9,814 nt of DNA from an uncultured Bacillaceae bacterium. GTDB lineage: Bacteria > Bacillota > Bacilli > Caldalkalibacillales > Caldalkalibacillaceae. Position 1 is the stretch's first letter, and each line of letters begins with the position of its first letter. The stretch covers positions 1-9,814 of the forward strand of contig CALBTX010000240.1 of assembly GCA_937967685.1 (NCBI GenBank), written 5' to 3'. Under the pieces are notes generated by a model, which worked only from the letters and a program-made list of their open reading frames with translations, was not told where the DNA came from and did not search any database. Positions 1 through 6,533 of this stretch are shown here, piece after piece. Made by a program: the position numbers and the translations under genes.

Positions 1-1
1 G

Positions 2-571
2 GTTTGTAGCTTACCTACGAGGAATTGAAACAAAAATAGTATAATCTTTCTAAGCTGATCTCTTTTTCCAGTTTGTAGCTTACCTACGAGGAATTGAAAC
101 TGTTTTCTTCCATGGCGACATAAAATTCATCCGGGTTAGTTTGTAGCTTACCTATGAGGAATTGAAACTAAAAAACGCAAAACGCCTTCTACCGTCCATG
201 ATGGTTTGTAGCTTACCTACGAGGAATTGAAACGCAAAATTTCAAGCCGAGATCAAAAATCCAAGGAACACGTTTGTAGCTTACCTACGAGGAATTGAAA
301 CTCATCTTGAGATGGAAAAAATCGAGAGCGCTTGGCAAGAAGGTTTGTAGCTTACCTACGAGGAATTGAAACTGTGCGGAAAACGGACCGAAAAAGAATG
401 TAGTATGCGTTTGTAGCTTACCTACGAGGAATTGAAACTTCATTTAACCAAGAAACGTAACTGTGTTCTGGCAGGTTTGTAGCTTACCTACGAGGAATTG
501 AAACCTATTTCAATAATCTCATCTAGTTTAATGTTCCCTTTGTTTGTAGCTTACCTACGAGGAATTGAAAC
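2..571 (+). CRISPR. CRISPR array, nine 30-bp repeats, truncated at left window edge
   Basis: Nine copies of a 30-bp repeat that begins GTTTGTAGC and ends GAATTGAAAC start at 2, 71, 139, 204, 272, 343, 409, 475 and 542. Eight unique spacers of 39, 38, 35, 38, 41, 36, 36 and 37 bp separate them. All repeats are identical except the third (139-168), which reads CCTATGAGG instead of CCTACGAGG. The ATTGAAAC end is the usual 8-nt 5' handle of crRNAs cut by Cas6 in type I-B and type III systems, so the array is probably transcribed left to right and its leader lies before the window. The first repeat starts at base 2, so more units probably lie upstream. No cas gene is present here. The array identity is certain; subtype and orientation are inferred from the repeat only. 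Confidence 0.97.
139..168 (+). repeat. variant CRISPR repeat (third visible copy)
   Basis: This copy differs from the other eight by one C-to-T change at its sixteenth base. The change gives CCTATGAGG, which I recall as the more common form in related Bacillales and Clostridia repeats. The CCT and AGG arms around the change are intact, so any small stem is unaffected. Confidence 0.9.
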
Positions 572-574
572 CTA

Positions 575-606
575 CCGTGCCAGATCACTGGATCGTGCAG
601 GCACGG
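575..606 (+). other. hairpin just after the last CRISPR repeat
   Basis: CCGTGCC (575-581) and GGCACGG (600-606) form a perfect 7-bp inverted repeat with an 18-nt loop. The loop holds two GATC copies that could extend the pairing. It begins three bases after the last repeat. No T-run follows (the next bases are CACAAAAG), so it is not a standard intrinsic terminator. It could end or protect the array transcript; this is inference. Confidence 0.5.
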
Positions 607-660
607 CACAAAAGTTTGGGCTACTCTGATGATAATTTTGGAAAACATTTATAGCCGATG

Positions 661-678
661 GATGTGATGGATGTGATG
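661..678 (+). repeat. 9-bp direct repeat, two copies
   Basis: GATGTGATG occurs twice head to tail, preceded by a partial GATG copy (657-660). It lies in the 150-bp space between the CRISPR array and the VanZ-like gene, about 45 bp before the start codon. The function is unknown. Confidence 0.7.
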
Positions 679-721
679 CCTGAATAAGCAGGATCGAATG
701 TGCTTGTATTTGGAGGTTTAA

Positions 722-1168
722 ATGAAGTTATTAAGAGGATTTCTGTGGTTGGGATTTATATTGTATATCGCTATATTGATCAAAGTGATATTGCTTAAAC
801 ATCTACCGTTATCTTCCCTCGTTCAGAATTTGGAATTAGGATTAAACTTCAACCATATAAACCTTATTCCATTTGCCACAATAGCCGGTTATGTTGCTTT
901 TGGAAATATAACGATTAGTGTTATAAACGTTTTAGGAAACGTTATTATTTTCAGTCCATTAGGTTTCCTTTTACCCCTTTTGATGGATAAGTTCCGAGAG
1001 ATAACGGTCCTTTTATTGGTTTCTTTTGGATTTAGTTTGTCATTTGAAACAATTCAATTGTTATTCCCTGCATTGGGCAGTTTTGATGTAGATGATTTGA
1101 TTTTAAATACTTTTGGGGCATTATTAGGTTATTTCGGGTTTATTCTTTTAGCTAAGTGGGCGGTATAA
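722..1168 (+). CDS. VanZ-like family membrane protein
   Basis: A 148-residue integral membrane protein of the VanZ-like family, named for the teicoplanin-resistance accessory protein; the biochemical role of most members is unknown. Visible family motifs are NLIPF at 47-51, an N-x2-GN-x2-F-x-P-x-GF block at 69-82, E109-x2-Q112, and GSFDVDDLILNTFG at 119-132 with its acidic residues and N129. Hydrophobic segments lie at about 6-27, 63-87, 94-116 and 124-145, with a periplasm-like loop between the first two. The start is ATG with GGAGG five bases before it. The gene is clearly richer in A and T than its neighbours (many TTA, ATA and TTT codons), which suggests transfer. Its last 21 bases overlap the convergent phosphatase gene. 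The family call is firm; the substrate and any antibiotic role are not known. Confidence 0.9.
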   Translation: MKLLRGFLWLGFILYIAILIKVILLKHLPLSSLVQNLELGLNFNHINLIPFATIAGYVAFGNITISVINVLGNVIIFSPLGFLLPLLMDKFREITVLLLVSFGFSLSFETIQLLFPALGSFDVDDLILNTFGALLGYFGFILLAKWAV

Positions 1169-2008
1169 ATCGGCCAGACCGCTCAGAATCGCATCAGGTC
1201 GGCGAATGTTTGCCGGAACATCTTCATCCTGTTGAACTGGAGGGCTGTTCTTCTGCTCGGCAATCAAAAATGCTGGCAAACCGGCTTGGTGAGCGCCGAG
1301 AATATCTGTATCCGGGTTATCTCCGATCATCACCGCTCGCAGATCGGATGACAGCTGGTCCGTGACCGTCTTAAACATCAGCGGAAACGGTTTGCCGACG
1401 ATCGTGGCCGTCTGATCGACAGTGACCTCAATGGCTTTGACGATGGCACCGGTGGCTGGCAGGGGTCCCTCTGGGGCTGGGAAAGAGGTGTCCGCATTGG
1501 TGGCGATGAATCTGGCCCCTTGATTGATCAGTCTGGCCGCTTGTTGGATATCTTGAAAAGATATTTTCTCGTTCCAGCCGACGACAACCGCATCGACGGT
1601 TGCTCTGTCTTGCCGTAAGCCATGGCCATGATTTTTGGCGACATCATGTTGACGATCGCAAGCGACTGAATGCCCCTCCAGCACGGATATCCCTTCCTGC
1701 TCCAACTCCCGTTTCAAACCTTCACTGCCTAACAGATAAGCGGACTTGATCCCTTCGTTTCGCAAATATTGGGCGGTAGCCCAACCGCAAGAGACGATTT
1801 CATCCACCTGTGCGGCAATGCCCATGTCTTGCAAACGACGGGCGATCTGGCTGCGTGTTGGCACGGGATCATTCGTCACAAAATAGACTTGTTTCCCCTC
1901 TTTTCTTAAACGTTCGATCGTCTCTTTGGCCCCCGGAAGAGGATTTCGGCCGATATAGACGACGCCGTCCAAATCGAGCAGAAAAACGTCATATTGTTCA
2001 GCGAGCAA
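1148..2008 (-). CDS. HAD superfamily (subfamily IIA, NagD-like) phosphatase
   Basis: A cytoplasmic HAD-IIA hydrolase, probably dephosphorylating a small phosphorylated metabolite. All four HAD motifs are present. Counted from the far-upstream ATG at 2035 they are DLDGVVY with nucleophile D21 and D23, VTNDP with T54, GKP with K215, and GDNPDTDI with D239 and D244. A C2-type cap lies between motifs II and III, with NAD at 180-182 and a slightly long, His-rich stretch at 122-147. I chose TTG at 2008 because GGGGGA stands six bases before it and the protein then begins MLAEQYDVFLLDLDG, like other family members. ATG at 2035 (295 residues) remains possible but has only AGGA about 11 bases away. 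The gene follows fdhD on the same strand after a tandem repeat and overlaps the VanZ-like gene at its 3' end. The substrate cannot be read from the sequence. Confidence 0.88.
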   Translation of the reverse strand: MLAEQYDVFLLDLDGVVYIGRNPLPGAKETIERLRKEGKQVYFVTNDPVPTRSQIARRLQDMGIAAQVDEIVSCGWATAQYLRNEGIKSAYLLGSEGLKRELEQEGISVLEGHSVACDRQHDVAKNHGHGLRQDRATVDAVVVGWNEKISFQDIQQAARLINQGARFIATNADTSFPAPEGPLPATGAIVKAIEVTVDQTATIVGKPFPLMFKTVTDQLSSDLRAVMIGDNPDTDILGAHQAGLPAFLIAEQKNSPPVQQDEDVPANIRRPDAILSGLADLYRPLS

Positions 2009-2014
2009 GGCAAG

Positions 2015-2020
2015 TCCCCC
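2015..2020 (-). promoter_or_regulatory. ribosome binding site favouring the TTG start of the phosphatase
   Basis: The minus strand reads AAAGGGGGA six bases before the TTG at 2008. The alternative ATG ATG pair at 2035/2032 has only a distant AGGA. This site therefore decides for the shorter protein, though not conclusively. Confidence 0.55.
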
Positions 2021-2048
2021 TTTTTCATGCATCATGTTCTATTCATTC

Positions 2049-2153
2049 CTGCAGAAAGAATGCCTATACAAAGAATACCTATACAAAGAATGTCTATACA
2101 AAGAATGTCTATACAAAGAATGTCTATACAAAGAATGACTATACAAAGAATGT
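2049..2153. repeat. 15-bp tandem repeat, seven units, between fdhD and the phosphatase gene
   Basis: Six near-perfect units of CTATACAAAGAATGT start at 2064, 2079, 2094, 2109, 2124 and 2139. They are preceded by a degenerate unit CTGCAGAAAGAATGC at 2049. Units vary only in the last two bases (AC, GT, GT, GT, GA, GT). The array fills nearly the whole gap between the fdhD stop and the phosphatase start. Read in the fdhD frame each unit is Thr/Ser-Phe-Phe-Val-stop, so every unit holds an in-frame TAG, and the fdhD stop codon (2154-2156) sits where the next unit would begin. On the plus strand it reads as an open YTKNV repeat, which I take as chance. Confidence 0.95.
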
Positions 2154-2175
2154 CTATGCTTCTGCGATTCTTTGT
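2143..2175 (-). other. 9-bp inverted repeat at the 3' end of fdhD
   Basis: ACAAAGAAT (2143-2151, in the last tandem unit) is the exact reverse complement of ATTCTTTGT (2167-2175, inside the last codons of fdhD), with a 15-base loop that contains the stop codon. In the mRNA the fdhD end could pair with any of the six good tandem units, giving a set of alternative hairpins. No U-run follows, so a standard terminator is unlikely. Confidence 0.6.
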
Positions 2176-2954
2176 GGATGCGTGTATATATTCATTTTTC
2201 CCCGCCTTATGAAGCCGACGGTTGTGATGTGCAGTTCATCGGCGAGTTGCAGAGCCAATTCGGTCGGCGCGGACTTGGAAAGGACGATTCCCACACCGAT
2301 TTTAGCCGCTTTTAGTAAAATTTCGGAAGAAATGCGTCCGCTGAAAGTCAAAATTTTATCCCGCACAGGCATGCGCTTGATCAAACAATGTCCGTACAGC
2401 TTATCCAGGGCATTGTGACGGCCGATGTCTGTGCGGGCAATGAGCACACCGTTTTGATCACAAAGCGCAGCATTATGCACGCCGCCCGTTTCTTTGAAAA
2501 TATGGCTGTAAGTTTCCATCTCCTGCATCAATTTCAAGCATGTTTGCGGCGTGATTCGCATGCGGGTCATAGCCGTCTTGGCCGTGCGCACATCGTTCAA
2601 AAAATAAAATGATTGCCTGCTTTTTCCACAGCAGGAACCGAGAAAACGTTTGGAATGCAAGGTGTGATCCAACGCGGGTGGACGGGTCAATTCGACATAA
2701 GCAAAACCATCGTCAGTATCGATCTCTAATGACTTGATGTCTTTTTCATAAAAATGAATGATGCCTTCGGAGGCCAGGAAACCGACAACCATTTCTTCTA
2801 TGTGTGCAGGCGTACAAACCATGGTGGCAAATTCTTCTTCGTTTAAGATGATCGTCAAAGGAAATTCCGTGGCGACCACTTCTTCCACATGAGTCAGGCG
2901 CTCTTCCTGGTAAGCAAGGATGCTTCTCTTCACCGTGATGCGGTCGGTGTTCAT
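2154..2954 (-). CDS. fdhD: FdhD, sulfurtransferase for formate dehydrogenase cofactor
   Basis: FdhD passes sulfur from a cysteine desulfurase to the Mo/W-bis-MGD cofactor of formate dehydrogenase-type enzymes, which need it for activity. Family blocks, numbered from the GTG at 2963, are SKRFLGSCCGKSR with C111-C112, TGGVHNAAL at 159-167, TDIGRHNALDKL at 178-189, SGRISSEIL at 208-216, and SKSAPTELA at 229-237 near the C-terminus. The sulfur-binding motif is a Cys-Cys pair, not the CxxC of E. coli. I chose ATG at 2954 (266 residues) because AAAGGGGTGA ends five bases before it; the GTG at 2963 falls inside that site. The length is normal for the family. The gene diverges from the fdhF-like gene, its probable client. 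Its last codons form an inverted repeat with the tandem array behind it. Confidence 0.96.
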   Translation of the reverse strand: MNTDRITVKRSILAYQEERLTHVEEVVATEFPLTIILNEEEFATMVCTPAHIEEMVVGFLASEGIIHFYEKDIKSLEIDTDDGFAYVELTRPPALDHTLHSKRFLGSCCGKSRQSFYFLNDVRTAKTAMTRMRITPQTCLKLMQEMETYSHIFKETGGVHNAALCDQNGVLIARTDIGRHNALDKLYGHCLIKRMPVRDKILTFSGRISSEILLKAAKIGVGIVLSKSAPTELALQLADELHITTVGFIRRGKMNIYTHPQRIAEA

Positions 2955-3003
2955 TTGTCTCACCCCTTTCTATTGTAGTGAATTGCGCCCCCTTTGTATA
3001 TGT

Positions 3004-3058
3004 TTTAAGTTTATTACTATTCTTGCTTTTTGTGTCGAACACTCATAAACTGAAAGTA
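3004..3058. promoter_or_regulatory. candidate overlapping divergent promoters with a dyad between fdhD and fdhF-like gene
   Basis: On the plus strand TTGCTT (3023-3028) and TAAACT (3046-3051) are 17 bp apart. On the minus strand TCGACA (3038-3033) and TAATAA (3016-3011) are 16 bp apart. A dyad, GTGT-CGA-ACAC (3032-3042), lies in the spacer of the first and overlaps the -35 of the second, as an operator would. Only the minus-strand -35 is a good match to consensus, so both promoters are tentative. A further plus-strand -10-like TATGAT (3118-3123) lacks a good -35. Confidence 0.3.
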
Positions 3059-3153
3059 AAGATAGCACAGCCGAACAGTCAGTATCGGACGTTAAGCTGG
3101 ATAGCATTCACGGTGGATATGATTGATCCGTGAAAAAATGGGGGAGAAGAATA

Positions 3154-5505
3154 ATGGGAAAAACGAAACATACCGGTCCCATCAAACTGGATACAAGGCC
3201 CCAACCGTCCTTATGGGCCAGCAAGGTTCCTTTGGGATTGGGAAAAATCAAACCGCACCATATACGCGATATGCTGAAAGTCGCTTACGAAAATAAAGAC
3301 AATCTGGCTTATGCCTACCGCATTTTAACCCAGGGCGTATGTGACGGGTGTGCGCTGGGGGTGTCCGGGTTAAAGGATCAAACGCTCACCGGGCCGCATT
3401 TATGCACGACACGCTTGAATGTGCTCCGTTTAAATACGATGCCGGCGATGGACCCCGAATGGCTGGAGGATATTGAACGGTTGCGGCAAATGGACAGTAC
3501 CGAATTGCGACAATTGGGACGCATCCCTTATCCATTGTCCCGCAAACCGGGCGAGAACCGCTTCACGCGCCTTTCTTGGGACGATGCCCTTGATAAAATC
3601 GCCGCCAAGATCAAGCAGATCCACCCGAAACAGCTCGCTTTTTATCTTACAGCGCGGGGCATCACCAATGAAGTGTATTATGTCGCTCAGAAAACAGCGC
3701 GGTTTTTGGGAACAAACAACGTCGACAACGCCGCCCGCATCTGTCATTCACCCAGCAAAAGCGCTCTGAAACGTTCGCTCGGTATTGCCGCATCCAGCTG
3801 CAGTTACAAAGACTGGATCGGCACAGACGTGCTCATTTTCTGGGGATCGGTGGCCAGCAACAACCAGCCCGTATCGACCAAATATATGTATGCGGCCAAA
3901 AAAGCGGGAACGAAAATCATTATGATCAACCCTTACCGGGAACCGTCCATGGAAAACTACTGGATTCCGTCCATCGCCGAAAGCGCGCTTTTCGGGACTA
4001 AAATTGTTGATGACACGTATCAGGTGAATATCGGCGGGGACATCGCTTTCATGAACGGTGTGATGAAACACTGGTTTCTAATGGAAGAAAAAGAACCGGG
4101 TTCCGCGCTGGATTCGGCCTTTATTGAGGCCCACACGAACGGTTTTGAAGCATTGAAAGAGCACATCGTCAATCAAAGATGGGAGGATATTGAACAATCG
4201 TCCGGACTGTCCAGGGAGAGAATCTTGGAATTTGCCCGGCTGTTGGCCAAGGCTAAATCAGGGGTTTTTGTTTGGAGCATGGGCCTGACTCAGCACCGTT
4301 TTGGCACGGACAATGTCTCCCAGGTGGCCAACTTGGCCATGCTTCGCGGTTTTATCGGCCGAAAGCATTGCGGTCTGATGCCCATCCGCGGCCACAGCGG
4401 CGTGCAGGGCTCAGGGGAAATGGGCGCCGAACCGATGACCTTACCCGGCGGGGCAGCGCTGGATGAAGAAAATATCCGCCGTTTCGAACAGCTCTGGGGA
4501 TTTGAGCTCCCCAAATGGCCGGGCAATACCGTCGGCGTTTCTTTGGAAAACTGTTTGCTTCCCGAAGATCACGAGCGGAAGATCAAGCTGTTCTACACCA
4601 GCGGGGGCAATTTTCTGGAGACGATGCCCAATCCGCAGTTTGTGCGCCAATGTTTGCAAAATGTCGATGTGCGTGTCCATCAGGATATTATTTTGAACAC
4701 TTCGACATTGGTTGAGGCCAAGGAAGAGGTCATCGTTTTGCCGGCCATGACCCGCTATGAACAGCCCGGGGGAGGCACATCGACCAGCACGGAACGCATG
4801 GTTTACTTCAGCCCGGAAATCGAAGGGCCGCGCATTGAGGAGGCGCGGGCTGAATGGGACATTTACGTCGATCTGGCCTCCAGGGTTTATCCGGAGAAAA
4901 AACATCTGATTCACTTTAACGAGGCCGGGGACATTCGCGAGGAAATCGCCAAGGCCAATCCCGACTATGACGGCATTCAACATCTTCGAAAAAGACATGA
5001 TGTTTTTCAATGGGGCGGCGCCTGGTTATGCGAGGATGGGGTCTGTCCGACGGAAGACGGCCGGGGCAACCTGATTCCGATTGAGATTCCCGAACTGAGA
5101 AAGCCCGAAGGGCATTTCTATGTGACGACCCGGCGGGGAAAACAGTTTAACTCCATGATTTACGGACAGACCGATCCGATGAACGGTGCGGATCGTTATG
5201 ATATTCTCATCCACCCCGAAGACGCCCGCGAACTGGACGTGAAGGAAGGGGAGGCGATTGTCGCTTACAACCGTCACGGCACGTTTCAGGGCAGGGCAAA
5301 GTTTGCCGAGACGAAGCGGGGAAATATTCAGGTGTATTGGCCGGAAGGCAATGTATTGATGCCTGAAAAGGTGTATGAACCCCATGCCGGCATCCCTGAA
5401 TATCATGCGGGGGTGATCGTGGAGAAAGCGGAAACGTTCCATGCCCGGAAAGACAAACAATATGTGGAAAAAGCGATTGAAGATGTGGAAACGAATGTCG
5501 GCTGA
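3154..5505 (+). CDS. FdhF/YdeP-family molybdopterin oxidoreductase (formate dehydrogenase alpha-like)
   Basis: A 783-residue bis-MGD oxidoreductase of the DMSO reductase superfamily, FdhF/YdeP branch, probably cytoplasmic because no Tat signal is seen. Near the N-terminus the cysteines are C63-x2-C66-x17-C84, a reduced cluster motif. The sequence AARICHSPSK puts C197 where E. coli FdhF has selenocysteine, as the expected Mo/W ligand. The MGD-binding halves include LIFWGSVASNNQP (228-240) and a GHSGVQGSGEMG glycine stretch (413-424). The C-terminal molybdopterin dinucleotide-binding domain covers about 650-740. I chose ATG at 3154, seven bases after GGGGGAG; GTG at 3130 is in frame but has no site. 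fdhD lies divergently upstream. No ferredoxin-like, NAD-binding or membrane subunit is nearby, so the electron partner and substrate (formate or another) are open. The family is certain; calling it a formate dehydrogenase is inference. Confidence 0.93.
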   Translation: MGKTKHTGPIKLDTRPQPSLWASKVPLGLGKIKPHHIRDMLKVAYENKDNLAYAYRILTQGVCDGCALGVSGLKDQTLTGPHLCTTRLNVLRLNTMPAMDPEWLEDIERLRQMDSTELRQLGRIPYPLSRKPGENRFTRLSWDDALDKIAAKIKQIHPKQLAFYLTARGITNEVYYVAQKTARFLGTNNVDNAARICHSPSKSALKRSLGIAASSCSYKDWIGTDVLIFWGSVASNNQPVSTKYMYAAKKAGTKIIMINPYREPSMENYWIPSIAESALFGTKIVDDTYQVNIGGDIAFMNGVMKHWFLMEEKEPGSALDSAFIEAHTNGFEALKEHIVNQRWEDIEQSSGLSRERILEFARLLAKAKSGVFVWSMGLTQHRFGTDNVSQVANLAMLRGFIGRKHCGLMPIRGHSGVQGSGEMGAEPMTLPGGAALDEENIRRFEQLWGFELPKWPGNTVGVSLENCLLPEDHERKIKLFYTSGGNFLETMPNPQFVRQCLQNVDVRVHQDIILNTSTLVEAKEEVIVLPAMTRYEQPGGGTSTSTERMVYFSPEIEGPRIEEARAEWDIYVDLASRVYPEKKHLIHFNEAGDIREEIAKANPDYDGIQHLRKRHDVFQWGGAWLCEDGVCPTEDGRGNLIPIEIPELRKPEGHFYVTTRRGKQFNSMIYGQTDPMNGADRYDILIHPEDARELDVKEGEAIVAYNRHGTFQGRAKFAETKRGNIQVYWPEGNVLMPEKVYEPHAGIPEYHAGVIVEKAETFHARKDKQYVEKAIEDVETNVG

Positions 5506-5508
5506 CGT

Positions 5509-6444
5509 TCAGAACAGCCAGCGGATGACCGTGTACAGCAATGGTATGGTCAGCATGGACAATGCGGTGGACAAAAACACGGCCATTGAAGAAAAGCGGA
5601 CGTCTCCGCCGAATTTTTGAGCATACAGCGATATCGTTGGTGCGGATGGAGAGGCGGTGACGAGCACGGCGATGATCAAGAGCGCAGGTGGCACATCAAG
5701 CCAGCCGAAAGGAATCAACAGGGCGGGAATGACGATCAGTTTCGCCGCTGAGGCCAGCCAAATATGTCGATGTGAGAGCAAGCGGCCGATCTCGCTGAAA
5801 CGCAGCTCGCCCACCAAACTGCCGATGAGAATCATGGAGAGGGGAATGGTCGTCAATCCCACATCTTCCAAAATGATCGAGATCGGCTCCGGCCAGGAGA
5901 AGGGAGAGACGAAGACGAGGAGGCCGAGAGAGGTGGCCAGTACACCCGGATTGAGCAGGATCTGCGGCCAGCTCAGTGGGTTCTTCTTCCTGGCGATGAC
6001 ATAAATGCCGTAAGTCCAAATGAGAAACAAGTACAATAAATTAAAAACAGCGACATAAAGCACCCCTTGTTCAGCAAAGAGAAGGTAGCTGATGGCATAT
6101 CCGATAAACCCTTGATTGCCGAAAATGATGAGGCCTTCGTAGACCCCTTGTCTGATCGTCGGAAGGCCGCTGATTCGCGACAGCCGGCGGGCAAGCAAAC
6201 AGGCAGTGGTCAAGGCATAAGCGGAGAGAAGAATGAGCCAACCGAATTGGCGCAAATATTCCGCGGAAAAAGAAAGGTTCATGGAAAACAGAATCAAACA
6301 GGGGAGTGTGATATATAAAAGGATCTGAGTGAGCGCCTGGTCTGCCGCTTGATTCAGAATCCTTTTCTTTTTGGCCAAATATCCGAGCACGGCGATGCCG
6401 TACAAAACGACTAACTCTTCGAAAAAAAGCACGAATGTGGACAC
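5509..6444 (-). CDS. AEC family transporter (auxin efflux carrier-like permease)
   Basis: A membrane permease of the AEC family (TC 2.A.69), whose bacterial members export or import small organic acids. About ten hydrophobic segments fall in two halves with a central loop. Characteristic stretches are LLYITLPCLILFSMNL after the first segment, GNQGFIGYAI in the middle, and ITASPSAP-like VTASPSAPTISLYAQKFGGD near the end. I chose GTG at 6444 (311 residues) because AAGGGAGGGG ends five bases before it; the ATG pair at 6468/6465 has no site. The gene converges on the fdhF-like gene with only 3 bp between stop codons and no terminator. It follows the SPFH and RHH genes on the same strand, separated from the latter by 89 bp with an 18-bp duplicated sequence. 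The substrate is unknown; a link to formate is possible by position only. Confidence 0.92.
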   Translation of the reverse strand: MSTFVLFFEELVVLYGIAVLGYLAKKKRILNQAADQALTQILLYITLPCLILFSMNLSFSAEYLRQFGWLILLSAYALTTACLLARRLSRISGLPTIRQGVYEGLIIFGNQGFIGYAISYLLFAEQGVLYVAVFNLLYLFLIWTYGIYVIARKKNPLSWPQILLNPGVLATSLGLLVFVSPFSWPEPISIILEDVGLTTIPLSMILIGSLVGELRFSEIGRLLSHRHIWLASAAKLIVIPALLIPFGWLDVPPALLIIAVLVTASPSAPTISLYAQKFGGDVRFSSMAVFLSTALSMLTIPLLYTVIRWLF

Positions 6445-6449
6445 GATAA

Positions 6450-6459
6450 CCCCTCCCTT
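6450..6459 (-). promoter_or_regulatory. ribosome binding site deciding the GTG start of the AEC gene
   Basis: The minus strand reads AAGGGAGGGG, five bases before GTG at 6444. It lies inside the longer frame that begins at the ATG pair 6468/6465, which itself has no site in front. Confidence 0.75.
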
Positions 6460-6475
6460 GTGCATCATATGGATG

Positions 6476-6511
6476 AAAGGTCCATCCGGTCACAAACGTC
6501 CATCCGGTCGC
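6476..6511. repeat. 18-bp tandem duplication before the AEC gene
   Basis: AAAGGTCCATCCGGTCAC (6476-6493) is followed at once by AAACGTCCATCCGGTCGC (6494-6511), identical at 16 of 18 positions with a shared GTCCATCCGGTC core. It lies between the RHH gene and the AEC gene. A 18-bp spacing is near two helical turns, so a pair of protein sites is possible; no terminator-like hairpin is seen in this gap. Confidence 0.85.
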
Positions 6512-6533
6512 CAGTGGGAGGGTTGAAAAATCG

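Noticed and set aside
1994..2418. Plus-strand frames with a YTKNV/QRMSI repeat over the 15-bp array
   Set aside because: They owe their length to a repeat with a period divisible by three, have no ribosome binding site, and run antisense to fdhD, which has clear family motifs.
2972..2977. TACAAT on the minus strand as the fdhD -10 box
   Set aside because: It would start transcription within or right next to the ribosome binding site and has no -35 match at the right spacing.
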